From: Sphingobacteriia bacterium
Lineage (GTDB): Bacteria; Bacteroidota; Bacteroidia; Bacteroidales; UBA7960
Reading direction: 5' to 3'
Assembly (NCBI GenBank): GCA_011390785.1
Contig: JAABRR010000006.1
Location: forward strand, 1-64,000
DNA: 64,000 nucleotides
The notes under the pieces are model-generated. The model ran no database searches. It saw only the letters and a program-made list of their open reading frames with translations, and had not been told where the DNA came from. Both the position numbers and the translations under genes were made by a program. This document shows positions 8,104 through 15,913 of this stretch, piece by piece (within the stretch, counting starts at the first letter, position 1; the number at the start of each line of letters is the position of its first letter).

Positions 8104-9348
8104 TTATTTTTTCCGGAGGGTTATCAGGCTGATTTCAGGACGCATGCCCATCCTGCCAGGAAAACCGATAAAACCAAATCCGCGGTTAACATAGAGATGC
8201 TGATTTTCCTGGCTATACAATCCACCCCAGTTTTCATATTTAATTGAGACCGGACTCCATTGAAACCAGGGTGTACGAATACCCGCCTGCATGCCATGCG
8301 TGTGGCCCGAAAGGGTGAGCATAATGTCTGTATCAGGAATGACTTCTTCTGTCCAATGAGACGGATCATGCGATAATAAAACGATAAAAGGGAAATCACC
8401 ATTTTCTCCGAGCGCTTCATCAAGATCTCCCAGTTGGGCAAAAGGAGGTAAACCCCAGTTATCAACCCCGGCAATCATGATAGAATCGTTTCCTATTTTA
8501 ACAAACCGATGCATGTTACGTAGCAATTCGAAACCCATCTGTTCGTGAAATTCTTCCAATTGCATCAGGTTGGCACTTTTCTCTTCTATGGTGTACCAGC
8601 GGCGGTAATCGCCCATATCGTGATTGCCAAGAATAGAATATTTTCCATAGGGAGAGTTAACAGCAGCAAAATACTCAATAAATTTTTCAGCTTCAACGGC
8701 TTCATTGTTTACCATATCGCCGGTAAAAAGCAAGACATCGTGTGGCACAGCCATTATTTTCTTAACGCCTTTATAAACAGCTTGCTCGCGGGCAAAGCTT
8801 CCCAAATGGGTATCTGATATTTGTAAGATTCTGAACCCATCAAAAGTATCAGGAAGATTATCAATCTGAATTTCTGTTTCTGTTACTTCAAAATTATACC
8901 GGCCATAAGCCACGCCATAAAAAACCCACATGAGGGTAAACAATGAAAAAGCGAACCCTACAGTAAGTAAAGTGGGGGCGGTCTGTTGTTGAGATGGGTT
9001 AGCTGGTTTGGTAATAAGCCTAACCAACCATTTAATGAACAGCCAAATATCATGCAATACATTAAAAATTAAGAAAGCAATTTTGGGCAGAAAAATAAAA
9101 ATAAAAGCCCCGGTTATGTAGAAAAAATTTCGGTACTGAATGTAATCATCCCATCCACTATTGCGTATGATAAGAGCCCATGTAATTGAAAATACAATAA
9201 ATCCAATATCCATAAACCAATAGGCACGAAAAATCCATTTTCGAAAACCGGCAAAGGGTTTATGAACCAAAAGTTTTCTAAGGCCATAATAGCCATAAAA
9301 ATCAATGGCCAGGAGAATAATGATAAGAATAATAAGATTGAGTATCAT
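8104..9348 (-). CDS. Membrane-bound metallophosphoesterase, YkuE-like
   Basis: A 414-residue protein. The first 145 residues contain four probable membrane helices (residues 1-17, 46-62, 75-98, 125-146). The calcineurin-like phosphoesterase domain follows with the metal-ligand series DTHLG (179-183), GDMVNN, GNHDMG, LSHDP and SGHTHGMQ, all complete. The layout matches membrane phosphoesterases of the YkuE/YaeI type, which act on phospholipid headgroups or precursors, so action at the outer face of the inner membrane is likely. It diverges from the acyltransferase gene on its left side of transcription. The substrate cannot be deduced. Confidence 0.88.
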   Translation of the reverse strand: MILNLIILIIILLAIDFYGYYGLRKLLVHKPFAGFRKWIFRAYWFMDIGFIVFSITWALIIRNSGWDDYIQYRNFFYITGAFIFIFLPKIAFLIFNVLHDIWLFIKWLVRLITKPANPSQQQTAPTLLTVGFAFSLFTLMWVFYGVAYGRYNFEVTETEIQIDNLPDTFDGFRILQISDTHLGSFAREQAVYKGVKKIMAVPHDVLLFTGDMVNNEAVEAEKFIEYFAAVNSPYGKYSILGNHDMGDYRRWYTIEEKSANLMQLEEFHEQMGFELLRNMHRFVKIGNDSIMIAGVDNWGLPPFAQLGDLDEALGENGDFPFIVLLSHDPSHWTEEVIPDTDIMLTLSGHTHGMQAGIRTPWFQWSPVSIKYENWGGLYSQENQHLYVNRGFGFIGFPGRMGMRPEISLITLRKK

Positions 9349-9540
9349 AACAAAATTTTAGAAAGAGAAGAAACTAATGGCTTTATTGTTTTTTGATTGA
9401 TAAAGGTTTTTAATATTTTAACTGAAATCAGAAGAATTGAAAAATCAATTTTACGCTTCTGATCAAATATTTTATCTTTACCGGCTCATTTTGAGTGCTA
9501 GCGAACCCAAACTATTAAATCTGTTTAAAAAATTCTAAGC

Positions 9541-10428
9541 TTGAAAATAGTTACCCACTACATCTCCTATTTTCTTTTTCTGCTTTTTGCCGGTATAATA
9601 GGAATTATGCCTTTCCGTGTAATGTATGTATTTTCTGATTTTGTGGCGTGGTTGCTCAAAGATGTTTTAAAATACCGCAGAAGTGTGGCGGAGGAAAACC
9701 TGAACCTTTCCAGCTTGAATCTTACTGGAGAAGAAAAGAAAAAACTAATCCGCGAAATATACCGTAACCTTTCAGACATTTTGCTCGAAGGGATAAAAAG
9801 TTTCAGCATGAACAAGAAACAGGTATTAAAACGTCATAAGGTTTTAAATCCAGAATTAGTGAATACTTATGCAGAAGAAGGGAAAAGTGTTATCCTGGTA
9901 ACCGGGCATTTGGGCAACTGGGAATGGGGTAGTCTTTCAGCAGGGATTCATACTTCTTTTCGCATAATAGGTTTTTACAAACCGATGAAAAACAAGCTTA
10001 TTAACGCCTTTATATGCAGAAGCAGAGCCCGGTTTGGCACTGTATTGGCCCCCATACGACAAACCAGCCTGAGTTTTGAAAAGTATGCCGATAAACCTTC
10101 TATGTTTTTGATGGCAGCAGATCAAAATCCTACAAAAGTAGCTCTTTCGCACTGGACTAGTTTTATGGGAAGAGATACAGCTTTTCTTCACGGCCCTGAG
10201 AAACACGCCTTTAACAATAATCATCCTGTTATTTTTACCGAAATTAATCGCATAAAAAGAGGATATTACCAACTTGTTCTCTCAGTATTGATTGATAATC
10301 CTGCCAATTGCGCCCCGGGCGAAATCACTGAAAAGTATGTAAGGAAGCTGGAAGCCGTTATCTTGCAAAACCCCGGTAACTGGCTCTGGACGCATCGCAG
10401 GTGGAAACATAAAAGGGCAACTTTTTAA
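9541..10428 (+). CDS. Lysophospholipid/lipid A-type acyltransferase (LpxL/HtrB family)
   Basis: A 295-residue protein starting at TTG; no ATG fits better, as the N-terminal membrane helix (YISYFLFLLFAGIIGIMPF) follows at once. The catalytic HxxxxE motif is present as GHLGNWEWG (about residues 122-130). Further family features are FYKPMKNKLIN, ADQNPTK and the C-terminal NPGNWLWTHRRWK. LpxL/HtrB enzymes add secondary acyl chains to lipid A from acyl-ACP at the inner membrane. Followed after 37 bases by a YjbQ-family gene, possibly co-transcribed, and further on by an acyl-CoA synthetase. Confidence 0.9.
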   Translation: MKIVTHYISYFLFLLFAGIIGIMPFRVMYVFSDFVAWLLKDVLKYRRSVAEENLNLSSLNLTGEEKKKLIREIYRNLSDILLEGIKSFSMNKKQVLKRHKVLNPELVNTYAEEGKSVILVTGHLGNWEWGSLSAGIHTSFRIIGFYKPMKNKLINAFICRSRARFGTVLAPIRQTSLSFEKYADKPSMFLMAADQNPTKVALSHWTSFMGRDTAFLHGPEKHAFNNNHPVIFTEINRIKRGYYQLVLSVLIDNPANCAPGEITEKYVRKLEAVILQNPGNWLWTHRRWKHKRATF

Positions 10429-10465
10429 ATAAAAACATCGTCAAAACCAAAAAATAATATATTGT

Positions 10466-10876
10466 ATGATCATTCAAAAAGAACTTCAACTTCCTTCATT
10501 TAGCAGAGGATACCATCTTATTACCCGGCAGGTAGTAAATGCCTTGCCCGATCTGCCTGAAAAAGGATTATTGAATGTTTTCATTCATCACACTTCCGCC
10601 GGACTCATGATCAATGAAAATGCCGATCCTACTGTTCGGGTTGATATGGAAAGTATTTTCAACCATCTGGTTCCCGAAAATCTGCCCTTTCTTGAACATA
10701 CCATGGAAGGCCCGGATGATATGCCTTCTCATATAAAATCGGCTCTAACCGGGGTTTCTCTCACTATTCCTATCTCGAATAACCGGTTGAAACTCGGCAC
10801 CTGGCAGGGAATATATCTGTGTGAATTTCGCAACCACGGCGGCGGCAGAAGACTTACTTTAACTGTCTATTCCTGA
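10466..10876 (+). CDS. YjbQ/UPF0047 family protein
   Basis: A 136-residue protein matching the full length of the YjbQ (UPF0047) family. The signature is intact: VFIHHTSAGLMINENADPTV near residues 39-58, a central HTMEGPDDMPSHIKSAL, and the end GTWQGIYLCEFRNHGGGRR. Members are cytosolic, form trimers and have been linked to a weak thiamine phosphate synthase activity; the true role is unsettled. The gene follows the acyltransferase closely. Confidence 0.92.
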   Translation: MIIQKELQLPSFSRGYHLITRQVVNALPDLPEKGLLNVFIHHTSAGLMINENADPTVRVDMESIFNHLVPENLPFLEHTMEGPDDMPSHIKSALTGVSLTIPISNNRLKLGTWQGIYLCEFRNHGGGRRLTLTVYS

Positions 10877-11108
10877 TCCAATTATTTTTACAATAATATT
10901 ATTGCTGAGTAAAACATGCTGAATTTTCAAAAATCAAACTTTATCACAAAAAAATCTTATACATTTGATTAAATTTTTTAGCAATTATTCCAATGGTTTA
11001 GCTAATAACCAAAACTACTTATCTAACCCGGTAAATATTAAAATTAAAAGATTACACCTAAAATCAATTCACCGGCAATTTTAAATCTGTTTTAAAACAC
11101 AACTACTT

Positions 11109-12890
11109 ATGGCTTCGCACATCATTCAACATTTTCTCAACAACAGTAAAAAATTTGCCGGAAAAGAAGTTTTCTGGTATAAAGATCAATCCAATCATTA
11201 TCAGTCGATTACCTGGGATTCCTTGAAAGAAACAGTTGATAAGGTTGTTTCTGCTTTTCACGTATTGGGACTGGAAAAAGGTTCTATTGTAGGAATTTTC
11301 AGCCAAAACAAAGCAGAATGGCTAACCACCGATTTGGGCATAATGGCTTTAGGCGGCGTTACCGTACCTTTTTATGCCACTTCATTGGCTCCGCAACTAA
11401 ATTACATCATCAGTGAAACCCAAATGAAGGTTTTGTTTGTGGGAAACGAAGAACAATTAAAGCTTGCACTATCATTAATGAATGGTGATTTCCCGCTCGA
11501 AAAAGTAATCTGCTTTGAAGAGACAAACATACGAGACCCGAGGGTATTAAACTTTTCTGAATTTCTGCAGCTGCCACAGGAAAAAAGAATCAGTATCAAA
11601 GCAGAAGATCGGATGGCAGAATACAGTAAGGATGATCTGGCAACGATTATTTACACATCCGGAACTACCGGCGAACCTAAGGGCGTTATGCTGAAGCAGC
11701 AGAGTTTTCTACACTGCTTTAGAATTCATGATCAAAGATTAGATGTAAGAACTTCAGATATTTCTCTTTGCTTTCTGCCGCTGAGTCATGTTTTTGAGCG
11801 GATGTGGAGCCACTATCTTCTTTACAAAGGGGCAGTAAATGTATTTTTAGAGAACCCACGCGAAGTAATTGAAACCCTACCCAAAGTGAAACCTACGGTT
11901 ATGTGCGCCGTACCCCGGTTCTTTGAAAAAACCTTTGATGGTATCCAGGTCGAAACGAAAAAATGGTCGCCCGTAAAAACAAAAATCTTTAACTGGTCGG
12001 TAAAACAAGGATATAAAACACTCCCCTATAAATCAGCTAACCAAGGCTTACCCGCTGGTTTGTCCTTAAAAGTAGCTATTGCCAATAAGCTGGTATTAGG
12101 TAAATTACGTTCAATTTTCGGGGGCGATATTCGCTATATGCCCTGCGCAGGAGCTGCCATAAGCACCGATATTCTGAAATTTTTCCATGCCATCGGCCTT
12201 TTCGTTAATTTTGGATATGGCGCCACCGAAACTACCGCTACTGTTTCCTGCTTTAGGGATGATAAGTACTTTTTCGGAACCTGTGGTACTGTAATGCCCG
12301 GTATAGAAGTTAAAATTGGTGAGAACAGTGAGATACTCGTTAAAGGAGACACAGTTTTTGAAGGGTATTACAAAAAAGAAGATCAAACAGCCGAAGTATT
12401 AAAAGATGGTTGGTTTTACACCGGCGATGAAGGTTACCTTGACGAAAACAATAACCTGATTATGGTTGACAGAATAAAAGACCTGATGAAAACTTCGGTG
12501 GGCAAGTATGTTTCACCTCAAAAAATTGAGATGGTACTGTCGCAGGATGCACTGGTAGAACAGTTGATTGTTGTGGGAGATAACCGCCAGTATGTGAGTG
12601 CGCTGATTGTTCCGGCCATGGACAACCTGAAACAGCTTGCACGTGAGCATAATATAAGTTTTCAGGATGATAAAGACCTGGTAAATTCAGAAATAATTAA
12701 TGAAATTATCAGAAAACGTTTTGAAAACCTTCAAAAAGACCTCATGCCACACGAAAAAGTCGTTAAATTTGTGCTGCTTCCCGAGCTTTTCAGTGTCGAA
12801 TCGGGAACAATGACCAATACCTTAAAACTTCGCAGAAGCTCTATAGAAAAAATGTATAAGGATGTGGTAGAAAAACTATACAAAATTTAA
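11109..12890 (+). CDS. Long-chain acyl-CoA synthetase (AMP-forming)
   Basis: A 593-residue adenylate-forming enzyme that activates fatty acids to acyl-CoA using ATP. The AMP-binding signature TIIYTSGTTGEPKGVML is at about residues 179-195. The motif FGYGATETTATVS, the hinge region DGWFYTGDEGYLDENN and DRIKDLMKTSVGKYVSP follow in the family's order, and the length is usual for the long-chain (FadD15-type) class. No signal peptide is present, so it is cytosolic or membrane-associated. The restriction endonuclease-like gene follows 27 bases downstream, but its function is unrelated. Confidence 0.92.
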   Translation: MASHIIQHFLNNSKKFAGKEVFWYKDQSNHYQSITWDSLKETVDKVVSAFHVLGLEKGSIVGIFSQNKAEWLTTDLGIMALGGVTVPFYATSLAPQLNYIISETQMKVLFVGNEEQLKLALSLMNGDFPLEKVICFEETNIRDPRVLNFSEFLQLPQEKRISIKAEDRMAEYSKDDLATIIYTSGTTGEPKGVMLKQQSFLHCFRIHDQRLDVRTSDISLCFLPLSHVFERMWSHYLLYKGAVNVFLENPREVIETLPKVKPTVMCAVPRFFEKTFDGIQVETKKWSPVKTKIFNWSVKQGYKTLPYKSANQGLPAGLSLKVAIANKLVLGKLRSIFGGDIRYMPCAGAAISTDILKFFHAIGLFVNFGYGATETTATVSCFRDDKYFFGTCGTVMPGIEVKIGENSEILVKGDTVFEGYYKKEDQTAEVLKDGWFYTGDEGYLDENNNLIMVDRIKDLMKTSVGKYVSPQKIEMVLSQDALVEQLIVVGDNRQYVSALIVPAMDNLKQLAREHNISFQDDKDLVNSEIINEIIRKRFENLQKDLMPHEKVVKFVLLPELFSVESGTMTNTLKLRRSSIEKMYKDVVEKLYKI

Positions 12891-12917
12891 ACTCAAAAAT
12901 TCAAAGACTCCACAGTA

Positions 12918-13847
12918 ATGAAAGAAAACGAGGTTATCATAGTTGATCAGATTAATGAGGACGAATACAATACCTTATCAGACGTATGTGCCGGGTATGC
13001 CATTATTTCCAAACCCTTTACCATACGCAGAATCGGCGGACAAACCCTAAACCAGGCAATCCTTAATATTTACAAGGGCAAACTGGCTGAAGCATTATTC
13101 TGGTATTTTTGCAGAAAAAATAAACTCCCCCTAGATTGGGAAACTCCTTTAACTCCTTTCTGGCAAACAGATAACAGGGATTTTGTCTACCAGAAAACCG
13201 AGTGGGATATTAAAAACAACTTCATTTATCATCAGGGCGATGAGTTTAAAGATTTAAATTACACAGATCTACCGGCATTAATTCCTAACAGAAAGCTTGG
13301 TGATCAATGGGATGCAAGGGTAAGAATAAAGAATAAAGGCGTTTGCACACAGTCAGGTTTTATATTTACCTTTCTCAAAGGGGCAGAACTGCTGGATGGC
13401 AAAAGAGTTCAGGATTTTTGTTCTATCAACCTTACCCCGTATCAGGTTGAGTTCTTGCAAAGAGCTGAGAGAAAGTACAATGGTCTTCCTGCTCGTTGGG
13501 AACCTTTTCAGGAAGATGTTTTCTGGGCAGAAATGAATAAAAGAGGAGATAACAAATTTATTACACTTAATTTTCAACCTCAACTGGTTATAACCGGGTA
13601 TGCAACCAAAGATCATTGGCATCTTTTTAAAAAAACCGGACCCAGAGACATAAATAACAACTACCAAGACCTTGATTCAAAACAATGGTACACTAAAACA
13701 TCAAGAGGAACCATGAACTTTTTAAATGGTACTTTGTGGGCAACCATAAGTAATGCAACTACTCCGGTTAAAGAACTACCATCATTTCTTTCTATGTTTC
13801 CCATACTCTCAGAAAATATGGTGTCTGCCAGCTTTGTTAAAAAATAG
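12918..13847 (+). CDS. Probable type II restriction endonuclease
   Basis: A 309-residue protein with no named family visible. It lies tail-to-tail with a DNA methyltransferase 38 bases away, the usual layout of a type II restriction-modification pair. A PD-(D/E)xK-like arrangement can be seen: a glutamate in a helix (GKLAEALFWYF, Glu58), then NRDF (Asp88) and EWDIKN (Asp97-Ile-Lys99). This is the spacing of nuclease cores that cut DNA with Mg2+. Most of the C-terminal half has no recognisable motif and could recognise DNA. The nuclease call is inference from context plus this motif. Confidence 0.65.
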   Translation: MKENEVIIVDQINEDEYNTLSDVCAGYAIISKPFTIRRIGGQTLNQAILNIYKGKLAEALFWYFCRKNKLPLDWETPLTPFWQTDNRDFVYQKTEWDIKNNFIYHQGDEFKDLNYTDLPALIPNRKLGDQWDARVRIKNKGVCTQSGFIFTFLKGAELLDGKRVQDFCSINLTPYQVEFLQRAERKYNGLPARWEPFQEDVFWAEMNKRGDNKFITLNFQPQLVITGYATKDHWHLFKKTGPRDINNNYQDLDSKQWYTKTSRGTMNFLNGTLWATISNATTPVKELPSFLSMFPILSENMVSASFVKK

Positions 13848-13885
13848 GTAATATGTTTGTAAAGAATCATACTACCTAAATAATT

Positions 13886-15310
13886 TTAAATAGGTTTCTG
13901 AAAGTTTAGGCAATATTGATGAAAGGTATTGCTCACCCATGTGTTTCCATAACCATAAGGAGCTATGGAAATATCATCCTGACACCAGAAAGTTTCCGGC
14001 AATAAAATCAGTCTTTCTTGCAATGCATTGGATAAATCCCACGCAAAAGGGTAATTTCTCCCCTTTTTCTTGATGTTTTTAACCACGATGGTCAAATAGC
14101 CACCCGGTTTTAGCAATTCAATAATATTGAAATAAATTTCCGTTAAACTCACCACAAACTCTTCATAATCAACTATATTTCCCAGGTCTTTATCGCTGTC
14201 GGAATAGTTGGTCTGCAAGCCGAGGGTTAAACGTTTGGCCTGGTTCTCTGCCCCTTTCATATTAAGCATATCCCAATAAGGGGGTGAGGTAAGAATATAA
14301 TCCATAGCAGGAAAATCTCCAGGAGAAATATTTCGCGCGTCCTTATGTAATATCTTAAACGACATCTCTTTTTGCTGTGCGAATAGGTTTTCCTGTTGCG
14401 CAACCATAAAATCCTGGCACCTGCTTAGGGCAATATCCGCAAAAAATTCGCTGAGCTCTGTCCCATAACCATTGCGATTGAGTTTTAATGCCCCCAATTG
14501 TGTACTTCCTGTTCCTGCCATTGGATCAAAAACATTCTCTCCTTCACTCGTAAATTCACTAACAAACATAATTACCAAATCTTCCGGGTATTTTGCCGGA
14601 TGAAGTATCTCATTCTTTTTGCGTGGTTGCGGCTTCAAAATAAACCACGAAGGAATCTGATTTTGAAACCCGGATGATGGAGACAACTGCTTGTTGTTTT
14701 CAAAATAACGCACAGAAGATTCAATAAACTTGCCCTGTGTCATATCATCTTTCTTAAAATACAGACAATAGAAAAGCTGTTTTGTGGGCTGAAAAAGCCG
14801 CTCTTCCTGTACGTTTGTTTCCATTTCGGTACATGCAATTTTTTCATCCTTCAGAGAAAAAACCGATGACAGGTTTTTGGCCAAATCCCAGGCAAAAGGA
14901 AAATACCGATTATCAATCTGCCGGTTGGGTATAAGTATGCACAAAAATCTTTTGTGCTCAATCCGCTCATAAACTTTAATGGCCAGATTAACAATATTCT
15001 TTCTTGCAGTAATATAATCATCCTTATCAGAAACGGAATCAATGAACCCACGTGCATCAATTACAGCAAACTGAATGCTTTCGGTTTTTACATCATCGAG
15101 TGGAGTAATGACAATCTCGTTTTCATCGCAAATCTTCTTCGCGGTCTTAAAATCCTTACCCCAATAAGCAAAAACATCATCTACAACTTCTGCCTTACAA
15201 AAAAACCGGATGTTTTCTCTGAGCATTTTTTCGTCTGATTCGTATCGGAACCATGATTTCTGAAAGGGGAGCCATTCTTTGGAAGTAAGTCGGTTAAAGC
15301 GATTTTTCAT
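13886..15310 (-). CDS. DNA methyltransferase (N4-cytosine/N6-adenine type)
   Basis: A 474-residue amino-methyltransferase. The AdoMet-binding motif FDPMAGTGST is at residues 261-270 and the catalytic TSPPYW at 341-346, a form frequent among N4-cytosine enzymes. The closing region contains KPGGYLTIVVKN. The first 250 residues lack both motifs but repeat the end of the catalytic part: NRYFPFAWDLAKNL (134-147) mirrors GRNYPFAWDLSNAL (417-430), and FAVIDARGFID sits where TSPPYW would be. This suggests an ancient internal duplication with a dead first copy, perhaps now used for target recognition. It should protect host DNA from the convergent endonuclease. Confidence 0.88.
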   Translation of the reverse strand: MKNRFNRLTSKEWLPFQKSWFRYESDEKMLRENIRFFCKAEVVDDVFAYWGKDFKTAKKICDENEIVITPLDDVKTESIQFAVIDARGFIDSVSDKDDYITARKNIVNLAIKVYERIEHKRFLCILIPNRQIDNRYFPFAWDLAKNLSSVFSLKDEKIACTEMETNVQEERLFQPTKQLFYCLYFKKDDMTQGKFIESSVRYFENNKQLSPSSGFQNQIPSWFILKPQPRKKNEILHPAKYPEDLVIMFVSEFTSEGENVFDPMAGTGSTQLGALKLNRNGYGTELSEFFADIALSRCQDFMVAQQENLFAQQKEMSFKILHKDARNISPGDFPAMDYILTSPPYWDMLNMKGAENQAKRLTLGLQTNYSDSDKDLGNIVDYEEFVVSLTEIYFNIIELLKPGGYLTIVVKNIKKKGRNYPFAWDLSNALQERLILLPETFWCQDDISIAPYGYGNTWVSNTFHQYCLNFQKPI

Positions 15311-15660
15311 TGTTGGAAAAGGGTTTAAGCCCTTGTTTTAGGATTAATTAAGTGTCTTCAAAATCATTCAAATACATTATTTTCCGGTAAAACTTACGAG
15401 ATTTAGCTTCGCTGATACTTCGTGGTCTCCCTTCGGTCGAAATGACGGGGCATACATGGGTTTTTATTGATGATAGGGTTGTTGGCGGCTTCGCCGCCAA
15501 CAACCCTATCATCCACCAATGTAAGTGTCTGTCATCCAGAACGTAACGAAGTGGAGTGAGGGATCTCATATTATAACTGGTTCGTTACATCTGATTTACC
15601 GGACAGCAATCATTCAAAAATCAAAATTAATAACATTCCTGGCAGATGCGAAAAAAAATA
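15311..15660. repeat. REP-like intergenic repeats around a perfect hairpin
   Basis: No gene is supported. A perfect 21-bp inverted repeat occupies 15469-15489 and 15493-15513 with a TTC loop (stem end GTTGGCGGC/GCCGCCAAC). It is flanked by sequences typical of dispersed Bacteroidota repeats, CTTCGGTCGAAATGACGGGG at 15431-15450 and AACGAAGTGGAGTGAGGGAT at about 15545. It lies between the methyltransferase start and the trp promoter and has no adjacent T run. Confidence 0.55.
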
Positions 15661-15694
15661 TTTTAAAGTTATCGTTCCGTTTTAAAAAAATACT

Positions 15695-15703
15695 TATACT
15701 TGC
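15695..15703 (+). promoter_or_regulatory. Probable -7 promoter box of the trp operon
   Basis: TATACTTGC matches the Bacteroidota -7 consensus TAnnTTTGC with one mismatch. It lies 20 bases before the leader peptide start, a proper distance for a short leader transcript. A -33 TTTG could not be identified at the expected spacing. Confidence 0.45.
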
Positions 15704-15723
15704 AACTTCAAAATCGATAAACA

Positions 15724-15804
15724 ATGACAAGCAATTTACATACTCATAATTTTTGGTGGTGGCACGGTAAGTTTATTTTCCGTGTTGAGCTCAATGGTCA
15801 TTAA
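15724..15804 (+). CDS. trpL: trp operon leader peptide (three Trp codons)
   Basis: A 26-codon frame, ATG to TAA, reading MTSNLHTHNFWWWHGK and ending RVELNGH. It is too short for the ORF track. Three consecutive TGG codons (15754-15762) lie just before a series of mutually exclusive hairpins, and the terminator precedes trpE. When charged tRNA-Trp is scarce, a ribosome stalled here would cover the first hairpin arm at 15763-15767 and allow antitermination. When Trp is plentiful, the ribosome reaches the stop codon and masks the second arm. Seen in sequence; the mechanism is inferred from classical attenuators. Confidence 0.85.
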   Translation: MTSNLHTHNFWWWHGKFIFRVELNGH

Positions 15805-15880
15805 TGGATATGTAATTCGGATATAGTCTGTAAACATAAAAATAACGAGGACCTGCTTGACACACAAGCAGGTCTTTTTT
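15763..15880 (+). promoter_or_regulatory. trp attenuator: pause, antiterminator and terminator hairpins
   Basis: Pause hairpin: CACGG (15763-15767) with CCGTG (15780-15784). Antiterminator: GTGTTGAGC (15782-15790) can pair over nine positions, two of them G-U, with GCTTGACAC (15855-15863). Terminator: GACCTGCTTG (15850-15859) with CAAGCAGGTC (15865-15874), then six T. The second arm is shared by pause and antiterminator, and the third by antiterminator and terminator, which makes the structures exclusive as in enteric trp attenuation. Confidence 0.8.
15850..15880 (+). terminator. Rho-independent terminator of the trp leader
   Basis: A perfect 10-bp stem GACCTGCTTG/CAAGCAGGTC with loop ACACA is followed by TTTTTT. 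It ends 33 bases before the trpE start, so it acts as an attenuator rather than an operon end. Confidence 0.88.
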
Positions 15881-15913
15881 GTTGGTAAACATAAGAACAA
15901 AAACATTCAAAAC

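Noticed and set aside
15857-15913. Longer trpE start given by the ORF track
   Set aside because: It is a TTG inside the terminator stem; the ATG at 15914 fits the family's N-terminus and leaves the attenuator intact.
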